64,000 bases of DNA from assembly GCF_001553935.1 (NCBI RefSeq), contig NZ_CP014232.1, positions 2,294,001 to 2,358,000 of the forward strand, written 5' to 3'. The position numbers and the translations under genes are program-made. Position 1 is the first letter of the stretch. Each line of letters begins with the position of its first letter. This DNA is from Actinomyces oris. Its GTDB lineage: Bacteria; Actinomycetota; Actinomycetes; Actinomycetales; Actinomycetaceae. Shown in pieces: positions 17,539-25,839 of this stretch. Below the pieces are notes generated by a model that was given only the letters and a program-made list of their open reading frames with translations, had not been told where the DNA came from and did not search any database.

Positions 17539-18096
17539 ATGACCGACCAGGTCGTAGCCACAAGGGGACGAACGGTGATCGCAGCCAGGTGCGGCGATCA
17601 CGCGCTCACGCCGCCATTCCAGGGCCCGGGAGGCGCAGGAGCTGTCCGCGCAGGGGCGTCCCGCCAGAGCACCGGACGGCGTGGAGAGGATCTTGCCGCC
17701 ACCTACCTGGAGGACATCGGCTGGCAGGTCCTGGAGCGCAACTGGCGTCCGGACCACGGCCTGCGCGGAGAGCTCGACATCATCGCCCTGGAACCCGGTC
17801 ACGCGCACCGTGAGCCGGGCAGTGAGTCCGTCGCCGACCCAGCTCAGGGGCGGACAGGACCGAGGCTCGTCATCGTCGAGGTCAAGACCCGCAGCTCCCT
17901 GCGCCAGGGACCGCCGGCCGCCGCGGTCGACGCCCGCAAGGTCGCCCGGCTGCGGGCCCTGGCGGCCGCCTGGGCGAGCACCCATGAAACCCCGCCGCAC
18001 GCCGGGATGCGACTGGACGTGGTCTCCATCCTCCTGCGCGACGCGCGTCCTGCGCTGCTGCGCCACCACCGGGCGGTGGATGCGTCATGGGGCTAG
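17539..18096 (+). CDS. YraN family (UPF0102) putative endonuclease
   Basis: 185 residues. The core has 'TGRRGEDLAATYLEDIGWQVLERNWR', 'RGELDIIALE' and 'VIVEVKTRSS', the GExx-D-ExK layout of the Holliday-junction-resolvase-like fold. A function in DNA processing is presumed but unproven. ATG 17539 is preferred over the in-frame GTG at 17521 because a near-perfect SD, GGAGGTGAT, occupies 17525-17533. The N-terminal about 40 residues and a 15-residue insert before the ExK motif are not conserved. It overlaps comM by 10 bases; the yraN-comM-dprA order is conserved in actinobacteria. Confidence 0.92.
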   Translation: MTDQVVATRGRTVIAARCGDHALTPPFQGPGGAGAVRAGASRQSTGRRGEDLAATYLEDIGWQVLERNWRPDHGLRGELDIIALEPGHAHREPGSESVADPAQGRTGPRLVIVEVKTRSSLRQGPPAAAVDARKVARLRALAAAWASTHETPPHAGMRLDVVSILLRDARPALLRHHRAVDASWG

Positions 18097-19658
18097 CTCG
18101 CACACTCGCTGTCACGCTGACCGGGCTGGCCGGACACATCGTTGAGGTCGAGGCTCATGCCGCCCAAGGCCTGCCCGGATTCACCCTCGTGGGCCTGCCC
18201 GACGCCGCCGTGCGTGAGTCGCGCGAGCGCGTCCGGGCCGCGTTGAGCACCTGCGGCGTCACCTGGGGCGAGCAGCGCCTGACCGTCAACCTCTCCCCGG
18301 CGGACCTGCGCAAGACCGGGACCGGGCTGGACCTGGCTCTGGCCCTGGCCGTCCTGGGGGCCCGCGGTTGGCTCGGACGGAGCGCGGCCGGCATCCTGGG
18401 CCGGACCGTCTACATCGGCGAGCTCGGGCTGGACGGCTCCGTGCACTCGGTGCGCGGCGTCCTGCCCAGCGTCCAGGCCGCGGTGGCCGCCGGTGTGGAG
18501 GAGATCGTCGTCGCCCAGGAGGCCGCGGCCGAGGCCGAGCTCGTCCCCGGCGCCTGCGTCACCGCCGTCAGGCACATCGGCCAGCTCGTCGAGCGCTACG
18601 GAGGACGCCTGAGCGCTGCCGTGGTCGCCGCACTGGAGCAGATCGCCGAGGCCGCCACAGACGATGCCCCCACGACCCCGCCGTGGGATGCCGAGCTGCC
18701 GGACCTGGCCGACGTCGTCGGACAGCATGATGCCCGCCAGGCCCTTGAGGTTGCCGCCGCCGGGGGCCATCACCTTCTCATGGTGGGGCCTCCGGGGACG
18801 GGAAAGACCATGCTCGCTGAAAGGCTCCCCTCGATCCTGCCGCCCCTGGAGCAGGCCGATGCTGTGACGGTCACCTCCCTGCACTCCGTGGCCGGCATCT
18901 TCGACCCCGCCCGCGGACTCATCACCCGGCCTCCGTTGCGCGCGCCGCACCACACGGCGACCCGGGCCGCCGTCGTCGGGGGAGGCTCCGGCCTGCCCCG
19001 CCCCGGGGACGTCTCCCTGGCTCACCGCGGCGTGCTCTTCCTCGACGAGGCCCCCGAGTTCAGCGCCGGCGTCCTGGACTGCCTGCGCCAGCCGCTGGAG
19101 TCGGGAGTGGTCACCATCGACCGGGTGGGTGGGCGCGCCAGCTACCCGGCCGCCTTCCAGCTCATCCTGGCCGCCAACCCCTGCCCCTGCGGCAAGGCCG
19201 GCGGCCGGGGCCTGGAGTGCACCTGCACCTCCCTGCAGCGGCGGCGCTACTTCTCACGCCTGTCCGGTCCACTGCTGGACCGGGTCGACATCCAGGTCGA
19301 GGTCAGTGCCGTCAGCGCAGCCGACCTCGCGTCTACCGGTCAGGGAGAGTCCAGCGCTGAGGTGGCGCAGCGCGTCCTGCACGCCCGACGAGCCGCGGAG
19401 CGCAGACTGGCCGGCACCCCGTGGCGTCTCAACGCCGAGGTACCCGGCTCCTACCTCAGAGGCCCCGACGGAGGACTCAGCGCTCCGCTCAGCCGCCGGC
19501 TCATGACCGCCCTCGAACGCGGTGACCTCTCCCTGCGCGGGGTGGACCGGGTCCTCAGACTGGCCTGGACCCTCGCCGACCTCGAGGGGGTCAAGACCCT
19601 CGCCCTTGCCCACATCGGGACCGCCCTGGCCCTGAGAACCTCAGGAGTGCGGCCATGA
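18087..19658 (+). CDS. comM: YifB/ComM family Mg-chelatase-like AAA+ ATPase
   Basis: 523 residues. N-terminal Lon-like substrate domain ('EVEAHAAQGLPGFTLVGLPDAAVRESRERVRAA'-type start, residues 15-170), AAA+ core with Walker A GPPGTGKTMLAERLP (about 234), Walker B VLFLDEAPEF, a zinc-like Cys cluster 'NPCPCGKAGG..CTCT', and a C-terminal domain. In naturally competent bacteria ComM is a hexameric helicase that promotes branch migration during integration of transformed DNA. The neighbours yraN and dprA support a role in DNA uptake or recombination. It starts within yraN and overlaps dprA by 4 bases. Confidence 0.95.
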   Translation: MGLARTLAVTLTGLAGHIVEVEAHAAQGLPGFTLVGLPDAAVRESRERVRAALSTCGVTWGEQRLTVNLSPADLRKTGTGLDLALALAVLGARGWLGRSAAGILGRTVYIGELGLDGSVHSVRGVLPSVQAAVAAGVEEIVVAQEAAAEAELVPGACVTAVRHIGQLVERYGGRLSAAVVAALEQIAEAATDDAPTTPPWDAELPDLADVVGQHDARQALEVAAAGGHHLLMVGPPGTGKTMLAERLPSILPPLEQADAVTVTSLHSVAGIFDPARGLITRPPLRAPHHTATRAAVVGGGSGLPRPGDVSLAHRGVLFLDEAPEFSAGVLDCLRQPLESGVVTIDRVGGRASYPAAFQLILAANPCPCGKAGGRGLECTCTSLQRRRYFSRLSGPLLDRVDIQVEVSAVSAADLASTGQGESSAEVAQRVLHARRAAERRLAGTPWRLNAEVPGSYLRGPDGGLSAPLSRRLMTALERGDLSLRGVDRVLRLAWTLADLEGVKTLALAHIGTALALRTSGVRP

Positions 19659-21043
19659 CGCCCATGACACCCATGACACCCATGGCACTGCCCTACGACG
19701 TCGACGATCCGGCGCTGGCACGTGCAACCTGGTCCCGCCTGGCCGAGCCTGACAACGCCACCGCAGCCATGGTGGTGGGCCGGCTCGGGCCGGGTCCTGC
19801 CCTGAGGTGGCTGCTGGAGGAGGCCATCGACCCCTCCGGGCAGGTGCGCAGCTCCCCACGCCCGCCGGTGCCACAGCCACCCCCGGGGATGCCCGGCTCA
19901 GCCGATATCGGCGCCTGCTGGGCCCAGGTCGCCGCCCGGTGGGCGCCGCGCCTGGAGGGACTCGATATCCGCCGCGAGCTCGATGTGCTTGACCGCCTGG
20001 GTGGGAGCCTCATCCTCCCGGGAGAGCCCTGGTGGCCACCGGGACTCGACGAGCTCGAGCGCCCGCCCTTCTGCCTGTGGGTGCGCGGAGACCCATCGCT
20101 GCTGGTCAACGCCGCAGACCTGAGGGACAAGGACCTCGACGGCGGTCAGCCCGGGGCCGTCGGAGACGATGACGCTCCACGTGTCGCGGGGGCCGGTCAG
20201 CCGGTACGTGAGCAGCGGATGCCGGTGGGACCGGCCAGCGGACTGTGCCTGGCACTGGTGGGGGCCCGGGCCTCCACCCGCTACGGTGAGAGTGTCGCCA
20301 CCTCCCTGGCCTCAGGGGTGACGGCCCAAGGTGGCCTCATCGTCTCCGGGGGAGCCTTCGGCATCGATGCCTGCGCCCACCGCGGGGCACTGCGGGAGGG
20401 ACCAACCGTGTCGGTCTCCGCCGGGGGAGTGGACCGCCTCTACCCGGCGGGAAACGCCGGGGTTCTGGAGGCAGTCATCGCTTCCGGGGCCCTGGTGGCG
20501 GAGGTGCCACCGGGCTGTCAGCCGGGCCGCCATCGGTTCGTCTCACGCAACCGCGTCATCGCGGCGATCTCCCAGGCCACGATCGTGGTGGAGGCGGCCT
20601 GGCGATCGGGCGCCCTGTCCACCGCCCACCGCGCCCTCGAGCTGGGCAGGCAGGTGGGCGCCGTTCCCGGCCCCGTGACCTCCATGTCCTCAGTCGGATG
20701 CCACCGGCTTCTGCGCAAGGGAGCGGTATGCATCACCGACACCGACGACGCCCTGGAGCTGCTGACGCCCCTGGGTACTGTCGATGCGGACGCTGCCAAG
20801 GAGCAGGACCCCGAGCTGAGAGGCGGTGGGCTCCTTGACGGCCTGGACCCGGCCGCCTCCCTCGTCCTGGACGCCATGCCGGCCCGGGCCGCGGCGAGTA
20901 CCGACTCCATCGTCCGCTCCTCCGGGCTGTCCCCGAAGGAGACCACCTCGGCACTGGGGATCCTGGAGCTCTCAGGGAAGGTGGAACGCACCGCCTCCGG
21001 CTGGAGGCGACGCTGCTCAAAGCGCTCAGGTGGTCGGGACTGA
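19655..21043 (+). CDS. dprA: DNA-protecting protein DprA
   Basis: 462 residues. DprA binds incoming single-stranded DNA and loads RecA. The Rossmann-like domain shows 'LALVGARASTRYGE', 'GLIVSGGAFGIDACAHRGAL', 'SAGGVDRLYP' and 'FVSRNRVIAAIS', ending with 'VPGPVTS'. A C-terminal winged-helix (about 385-455) carries 'SIVRSSGLSPKETTSALGILELSGKVER'. An insert of about 50 residues (about 150-190) separates the N-terminal part from the Rossmann fold. The ATG overlaps comM (ATGA). The first ten residues come from three tandem 9-base ATGACRCCC repeats, so three ATGs in frame could serve as start. Confidence 0.95.
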   Translation: MTPMTPMTPMALPYDVDDPALARATWSRLAEPDNATAAMVVGRLGPGPALRWLLEEAIDPSGQVRSSPRPPVPQPPPGMPGSADIGACWAQVAARWAPRLEGLDIRRELDVLDRLGGSLILPGEPWWPPGLDELERPPFCLWVRGDPSLLVNAADLRDKDLDGGQPGAVGDDDAPRVAGAGQPVREQRMPVGPASGLCLALVGARASTRYGESVATSLASGVTAQGGLIVSGGAFGIDACAHRGALREGPTVSVSAGGVDRLYPAGNAGVLEAVIASGALVAEVPPGCQPGRHRFVSRNRVIAAISQATIVVEAAWRSGALSTAHRALELGRQVGAVPGPVTSMSSVGCHRLLRKGAVCITDTDDALELLTPLGTVDADAAKEQDPELRGGGLLDGLDPAASLVLDAMPARAAASTDSIVRSSGLSPKETTSALGILELSGKVERTASGWRRRCSKRSGGRD

Positions 21044-21161
21044 AGAGTGCCCTGCCACGACGGCGGGACCATGATGGACAGGTCCTGCCCCACCCTTGTG
21101 AGGCATGCGAGCGACATGCTCCGGTGCGCCTGAGCCAGGGCTCGGCGGGTGAACTCGTCAT
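20733..21161 (-). pseudogene. Possible truncated gene after the kinase (SD plus ATG, no recognisable product)
   Basis: Eighteen bases after the kinase stop, AAGGAG is followed five bases later by ATG 21161, an excellent initiation site. The open frame runs 142 codons but from 21043 on it lies antisense to the dprA 3' end, and its product is not family-like. The likeliest reading is the intact beginning of a gene that once followed the kinase and lost the rest. Real expression of the 142-residue product is doubtful. Confidence 0.2.
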
Positions 21162-21179
21162 GATCGCTCCTTCTTCCAT

Positions 21180-22445
21180 TCACAGCAACGACCACACTCC
21201 GATCGCGCTTAGGCAGACCATGACGGCGGCGCCCACCACGGTGACGGCCACGGCTCGCCCCGACGGGCGGCTGTGCCGCCGCTGCAGGCCCGCCTCGGCC
21301 TCCTGCGAGCCCGGGTCGTCTCTCGCGACCTCGGCCTCATCGCCCTGGGGCGGGAGAGCGGAACCGGGCCGGGGACGGTCGCACAGCGAGGCGGAGCCGG
21401 TGGGCTGGGCCTTGACACGACGAGGCGCGAAGGTCGTGGCGGCGTCGTCGTGCCGGTGTGCGGCGGGCACGGCTCCGGTCGGCCCGTCCGGGTCCACTAT
21501 GACGGCCGGCCGCAGCATCGTGGAGTCCTGGTTCCGGTTCCCGCTCGTGTGTCGTCCGGACGCCTCCTCCATGACATCGAGCTGGGTGATGGTCATGCAC
21601 AGGTCGGTCTGTACCTGTTGCAGCGCCCGAGCCAGGGCGACGGCGCTGGCATACCGTGCGCGGGGAGACGTGGCCATCGCCATGGCCAGGATCCGCTCGA
21701 GCTGCTCGGGTATGTCGTGTCGCCCGATCGGGGGGATTTGTCGGTGGAGCACTCGGTCGATCATCGAGAGCTGGTCGTTGCGGTCGGCTCCTGAGACATC
21801 GACGTGGGGTGAGCGTCCCGCCAGCAGCGTGTAGATGGTCGCGGCCAGGGCGTAGACATCCGAGGCCGGAGTCAGGCTCTCCCGGTCGAGCTGCTGCTCG
21901 GGTGAGGCCCACGGCGGGGACGCCCCTCCGAACTCGTCCTTCTCGATGCTGAGCCCGATGGGCGCGGCGATCCCGAAGTCGCCGAGCACCGGACGCCCGA
22001 AGGGGGTGAGCAGGATGCTGGCAGGCTTGATGTCGCGGTGGAGGTAGCCGACCCGGTGAATGGTCTCCACCGCGCCCGCCAGCTGGATACCGATCTCCAG
22101 GGCGCGTGTGAGGGACAAGGGCTGCGAGGCGGCCAGCTTGCCCAGGTGGGGAGGGGGACAGTACTCCATGATGAGGTAGCTGCGCTCTTCCTCCACCGTC
22201 CCGGCCCCATAGAGCGACACGATGGAGGGGTGCGATGACAGACGGGCCATGAGGTCCGCCTCGGTGGTGAACCGGTGGTGGTCTCGCTGGCTGCCTCCTG
22301 GCCGCAGGATCTTCACCGCCACGTCGCGGCGCGGCACCCGCTGCTCATACAGGAAGACATCGGCGAAGCCCCCGGCGCCCAGGAGGCGCTTGGGGCTGGC
22401 TCCGGGGATCGGCGGTCCCTGCTGGGCGGAGCTCGGGGAGGACAT
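21180..22445 (-). CDS. Serine/threonine protein kinase with C-terminal membrane anchor
   Basis: 421 residues from ATG 22445 (TGATG overlap with the FHA gene, GAGG four bases before; an in-frame GTG sits one codon earlier). The kinase domain (about 16-275) has the Gly loop LGAGGFADVF, K45 in VAVKIL, HRD at 136-138 and DFG at 156-158. The catalytic-loop Asn that normally follows (HRDxKPxN) is Ser143, so metal binding may be weakened. Residues about 290-395 are a low-complexity linker; the last about 24 residues form one membrane helix with almost nothing outside. No PASTA repeats, unlike PknB. It should work with the FHA protein upstream. Confidence 0.9.
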   Translation of the reverse strand: MSSPSSAQQGPPIPGASPKRLLGAGGFADVFLYEQRVPRRDVAVKILRPGGSQRDHHRFTTEADLMARLSSHPSIVSLYGAGTVEEERSYLIMEYCPPPHLGKLAASQPLSLTRALEIGIQLAGAVETIHRVGYLHRDIKPASILLTPFGRPVLGDFGIAAPIGLSIEKDEFGGASPPWASPEQQLDRESLTPASDVYALAATIYTLLAGRSPHVDVSGADRNDQLSMIDRVLHRQIPPIGRHDIPEQLERILAMAMATSPRARYASAVALARALQQVQTDLCMTITQLDVMEEASGRHTSGNRNQDSTMLRPAVIVDPDGPTGAVPAAHRHDDAATTFAPRRVKAQPTGSASLCDRPRPGSALPPQGDEAEVARDDPGSQEAEAGLQRRHSRPSGRAVAVTVVGAAVMVCLSAIGVWSLL

Positions 22446-24073
22446 CACGCCTCACGCTCCACTGTCAGGGTGGTGCCATCACCGATGTCGATGATGTCGC
22501 CGGCGCGCAGGAGAAGCTGCTGGTGCTCGGGCACGCGGCGGGGCTCCTCCCCGGCGCGCAGCAGGAAGGTCCCGTTGGTGGAGCCCAGGTCCTCCACGCG
22601 CATGTCCCAGCCTTCGACCCTCACGGCGCAGTGAGTCTTCGAGATCGCCTTGCCCGGGCTGGGGACGGTCAGCAGGCGGGGGCGCTGAGCGGCGGTGCTG
22701 CTCGTGCCCTGGGGCAGTCGGCCGATGATGACATCACTGTCCAGGATCGCCGTGGCGCCTGAGGAGACACGCAGAACGCCCAGGACCGGTCGCTCGACCT
22801 GGCCGGTCCTGGAGGTGATGGTGCTGTCGCACTCGCGGCACGAGGAGGCGTGCACCGGATTGGGGTGCCCCGCCTCGCAGAAGATGGCCATCACGCTGGG
22901 GCCGGTGCCGGAGGGCTCGTCGAGCCCGGTCTGCCCGCCTAGTGCGTTCCTGGCGGCATGAAGTCCTACAGCCGCGACGGTGCGCCCGTCGTGCTTGCCC
23001 TGCGCGCCCGAGGGCGCTGAGCCATTCGGGGACGCTGCATCTGCGCCGCCGTCCGGGGCCTGCCGCTGAGCCGGGAGCGGCTCAGCGGCCTGTGACGAGT
23101 GTCGGCCGGAGGCGCTCTCGCCCAGAGGGGAGGCCCGGTGACGTCCGGGCCCTGCGGCGAGCCGGGCCAACGGATCCATGTCCTGAGAGGAGGCCGGGCC
23201 GACGGCCGCCTCGGCCCCCTGCATCATCGTGCGCTCAACAAGACGACCGGCCTTGTCGTCCTGGGCCTGCTGTCCATGCGCCTGCGGGGCTGCGGCCTCG
23301 GCCGCCGGAACGTCGTTGGGTCCCAGCACCGCGGCCGGATCCCCCGCCCCGGTCCCCTGCGGGGAGCCCGCACTGTCCATCGGGCCCATGGACTGCGGTT
23401 CCAGCGTCTGTCCGGGATCGGGGCGGGACTGGTAGGCGGCCTTGCCCTGCTCCTGCCTCGCAGGTAGCGATGACGACGGCGGTGGGTCGTCCCGCTCGGG
23501 GGCGCCGTCGGCCTGAGCCTGTTGGAGGATCTCCTGGGCCGCCGATGGTTGCGGTGCCCCCTGACCCCCGTGAGCGCCGGTCTGAGCCGGTGAGGATAGT
23601 GGGAGCTGGTGGTCTCCGAAGCCGATGTGCAGCTGCGAGGCTCGGACGATCCCCGAGCGCAGGGGGAGGAACTCGTCGAGCCCTTCGGGACCGGCTGGGT
23701 GTCTGGTGGCCGGGGTGAGCTCGAGGATGCACTGGTTGACCCGCTCATAGCGGGACTCCTCCCACACGACGACCTCGGAGGCACTGAAGCTGCGCTCGCC
23801 TTCGGCAGTGTCCAGGTGGAGGCAGAAGCGGCCTCGGGCGGCCACTCGCAGCTCCTGGCCGTCGATGGCCATCATGAGGAAGTCGGGGAGGGTGAAGACC
23901 TCGTTGTCGTGCAGCCGGCTCAGGCTTTTGAGCAGGTCGCCGAGGCAGCGGTGCTCACCGAGCTCGGTCCACATCGCTTCCATCGCCTGTGCGCTCCCGT
24001 CGAGGGCGAGAACGCCGCCGTCCCCGACGGCGACCAGGATGTCGCCGGGTACCCAGCGTGTCAGCATGTTCAT
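22445..24073 (-). CDS. FHA-domain protein with zinc-ribbon-like motif
   Basis: 542 residues. An N-terminal conserved domain (1-125) opens 'RWVPGDILVAVGDGGVLAL'. The middle (about 150-400) is Gln/Ala/Pro/Gly-rich and probably disordered. Then comes a short Cys motif 'FCEAGHPNPVHASSCREC' (C-x2-GH-x-N-P...C-x2-C) and a C-terminal FHA domain (about 435-540) with 'IIGRLP', 'SKTHCAVRVEG' and 'DLGSTNGTFL'. FHA domains bind phosphothreonine, so it is the obvious substrate or adaptor of the adjacent kinase. AGGAGG precedes its ATG by eight bases. It overlaps both neighbours, making a three-gene operon. Confidence 0.9.
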   Translation of the reverse strand: MNMLTRWVPGDILVAVGDGGVLALDGSAQAMEAMWTELGEHRCLGDLLKSLSRLHDNEVFTLPDFLMMAIDGQELRVAARGRFCLHLDTAEGERSFSASEVVVWEESRYERVNQCILELTPATRHPAGPEGLDEFLPLRSGIVRASQLHIGFGDHQLPLSSPAQTGAHGGQGAPQPSAAQEILQQAQADGAPERDDPPPSSSLPARQEQGKAAYQSRPDPGQTLEPQSMGPMDSAGSPQGTGAGDPAAVLGPNDVPAAEAAAPQAHGQQAQDDKAGRLVERTMMQGAEAAVGPASSQDMDPLARLAAGPGRHRASPLGESASGRHSSQAAEPLPAQRQAPDGGADAASPNGSAPSGAQGKHDGRTVAAVGLHAARNALGGQTGLDEPSGTGPSVMAIFCEAGHPNPVHASSCRECDSTITSRTGQVERPVLGVLRVSSGATAILDSDVIIGRLPQGTSSTAAQRPRLLTVPSPGKAISKTHCAVRVEGWDMRVEDLGSTNGTFLLRAGEEPRRVPEHQQLLLRAGDIIDIGDGTTLTVEREA

Positions 24074-24435
24074 GGACGAAACCTCCTGGAGACGAGGGTG
24101 GGGACGGTGGAGCCGGAGCCGGTGGCCCGGGGCGGCGTGATGTCGTCAATCTGCGTATAGGTGTCCGAGGAGGCGTCGGACATGACGACCTGGGAGCTGG
24201 ACTGGTCGACGTCGAAGCTCGTCGAGGAGGTGCGCAGGCCCCTGTTGAGCGTCTGCGAGCAGTAGCTGAGGTGGGCGACCATCGCCATCTTCCCGTTGGT
24301 CGCCCGCACTCCACCACCATGAAGATCGACAACATGGGTGACCATCCCCGGGTGCAGGACGACGGCGACCAGAGCGGCAGCGGTCAGGACCGCGATGACG
24401 CCGACGTGGACGCCGCGCCTGGAGAACCGTTTCAC
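24070..24435 (-). CDS. Short membrane-anchored protein, probable stump of a large fibronectin-type protein
   Basis: 121 residues from GTG 24435, with one membrane helix near the N-terminus (about 10-27) and then 'VVDLHGGGVRATNGKMAMVAHL', 'TLNRGLRTSSTSFDVDQS' and 'VVMSDASSDTYTQID'. From memory this resembles the first part of very large fibronectin-III/propeller proteins that head a kinase cluster in bifidobacteria and actinomycetes (fn3, MoxR ATPase, DUF58, transglutaminase, phosphatase, FHA, kinase). Here it stops after 121 residues and overlaps the FHA start by 4 bases. An internal deletion joining two distant cluster parts would explain this. It may still be expressed. Confidence 0.6.
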   Translation of the reverse strand: MKRFSRRGVHVGVIAVLTAAALVAVVLHPGMVTHVVDLHGGGVRATNGKMAMVAHLSYCSQTLNRGLRTSSTSFDVDQSSSQVVMSDASSDTYTQIDDITPPRATGSGSTVPTLVSRRFRP

Positions 24436-24890
24436 AGTGCTGCGCTCCAGCAGGAAATAGGGATGAGCCAGGAAGGGATGGAGTTCGTCAGAACGACCAA
24501 GATTTTAACTTCCTCGTTGGACGGCAACAAATGCTCCGAATGTGGGGAAACACAGAGGAAAGATGGGTTTTTCGTTGGGATCAAGGAGAAGGGGAGGTTG
24601 GTATCCGTAGTGCCACCTGGATGGTTGTTATGAACTTGTGATTTGAGTGGTGAGATTGTGCGTTGAATCAAGGTGGCGATTGTCTGTCCGGCGGAGATAG
24701 TGATCTGAGGCGGAGGTGGTTAGTGGCGAGGGCGTCGCCGAGACCCTCGTGCTCGGGCAGAGCCGGGGCCCGTCAGAGCGGCGTCACCGGGCCGTGCGCT
24801 GCCGATGCCTGCGGCGCGTATTCCGTGGAGGGCCCGTCCCGGCGCCGTAGTCTTCAGGTGTTCTTGTCGCCAGCAGGGAGGAGAGAGCAC
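24436..24890. other. AT-rich intergenic region between kinase operon and xerC
   Basis: 455 bases without a supported gene. From about 24470 to 24720 it is clearly poorer in GC than anything nearby. It must contain the leftward promoter of the kinase operon and the rightward promoter of xerC. Two overlapping open frames exist, but both need poor starts (TTG, or no SD). The composition break suggests an old insertion or deletion junction. Confidence 0.45.
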
Positions 24891-25814
24891 ATGCCGAGGA
24901 CGCGCGCCGATCTGCTCGACTCCTACCGCAGCTACCTGGCCCTGCAGCGGGACCTGTCCGGGCACACCGTGCGCGCCTATCTCGTCGACATCAACGACCT
25001 GCTGAGCTTTCTCGGCGTCGGTGAGGGCGATGCCGAGCCCGTCGATACCGCCCTGGCCACCCTCGACCTGGCGGACCTGCGGGACTGGCTCGCCGCGATG
25101 GCCGCGAGCGGTCACTCGCGCGCCACCCTGGCCCGGCGCTCGGCCTCGGTGAGGACCTTCTCCTCCTGGGCCTTCGAGACGGGACTGCTCACCTCCGACG
25201 TCGCCGCGCGTCTGCGCGCGCCCCGCGTCGACAACCGCCTGCCCGGAGTGCTGACGCCTCAGCAGGCCTCGCAGCTGCTCAAGACCGCCTCGGACCTCGC
25301 CTCTGACGGGCACGTCCTGGCCGTGCGTGACCTGGCCATCATCGAGACGCTCTACGCGACCGGAGTGCGGGTCTCCGAGCTCGTCGGCCTGGATGTCGCC
25401 GACCTCGACCACTCCCAACGGACCCTGCGAGTCCTGGGGAAGGGCCGTAAGGAACGGACCGTCCCATACGGGCTGCCCGCCGCCAAGGCGCTGGAGGCAT
25501 GGCTGCATCGGCGCGGTGAGATCTGCGCCGACGATGCGGGAGGCGCCCTCTTCCTCGGGGCGCGGGGGCGACGCATCGATCCCCGGGCGGTGCGCGACGT
25601 CGTCCACCGCCTGTGCGCGGCCGCCCAGGTGCCCGACCTGGGCCCCCACGGACTGCGGCACAGCACCGCCACCCACGTCCTGGGCGGGGGAGCGGACCTG
25701 CGCAGCGTCCAAGAGCTCCTCGGCCACTCCTCCCTGGCCACCACCCAGCGCTACACCCACGTCTCGGCTGAGCGCCTGCGCAGCGTCTACGATCAGGCCT
25801 TCCCCCGCGCCTGA
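24891..25814 (+). CDS. xerC: Tyrosine recombinase XerC
   Basis: 307 residues. XerC and XerD resolve chromosome dimers at dif sites. The N-terminal SAM-like domain (1-100) opens 'LLDSYRSYLALQRDLSGHTVRAYL'. The catalytic domain carries the Arg in TGVRVSELVGLD, the Lys in GKGRKERTVP, HGLRHSTATHVL, the His in LLGHSSLATTQ and the Tyr nucleophile in QRYTHV. The ATG at 24891 has GGGAGGAGAG upstream. It is a single chromosomal gene without phage neighbours, in the conserved place between dprA and rpsB, so XerC rather than a phage integrase. Confidence 0.92.
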   Translation: MPRTRADLLDSYRSYLALQRDLSGHTVRAYLVDINDLLSFLGVGEGDAEPVDTALATLDLADLRDWLAAMAASGHSRATLARRSASVRTFSSWAFETGLLTSDVAARLRAPRVDNRLPGVLTPQQASQLLKTASDLASDGHVLAVRDLAIIETLYATGVRVSELVGLDVADLDHSQRTLRVLGKGRKERTVPYGLPAAKALEAWLHRRGEICADDAGGALFLGARGRRIDPRAVRDVVHRLCAAAQVPDLGPHGLRHSTATHVLGGGADLRSVQELLGHSSLATTQRYTHVSAERLRSVYDQAFPRA

Positions 25815-25839
25815 GCGGAGCCCGTGTGGGGCTGCGTTC

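Noticed and set aside
24432..24671. 79-codon frame upstream of the 121-residue stump (minus strand)
   Set aside because: Needs a TTG start without SD, lies in the AT-rich valley, and the product resembles nothing. It does overlap the stump's GTG by 4 bases, so it is noted but not called.
24891..25814. XerC gene considered as a phage or island integrase
   Set aside because: Size, motifs and the conserved place between dprA and rpsB fit chromosomal XerC; no phage genes or attachment-site repeats nearby.
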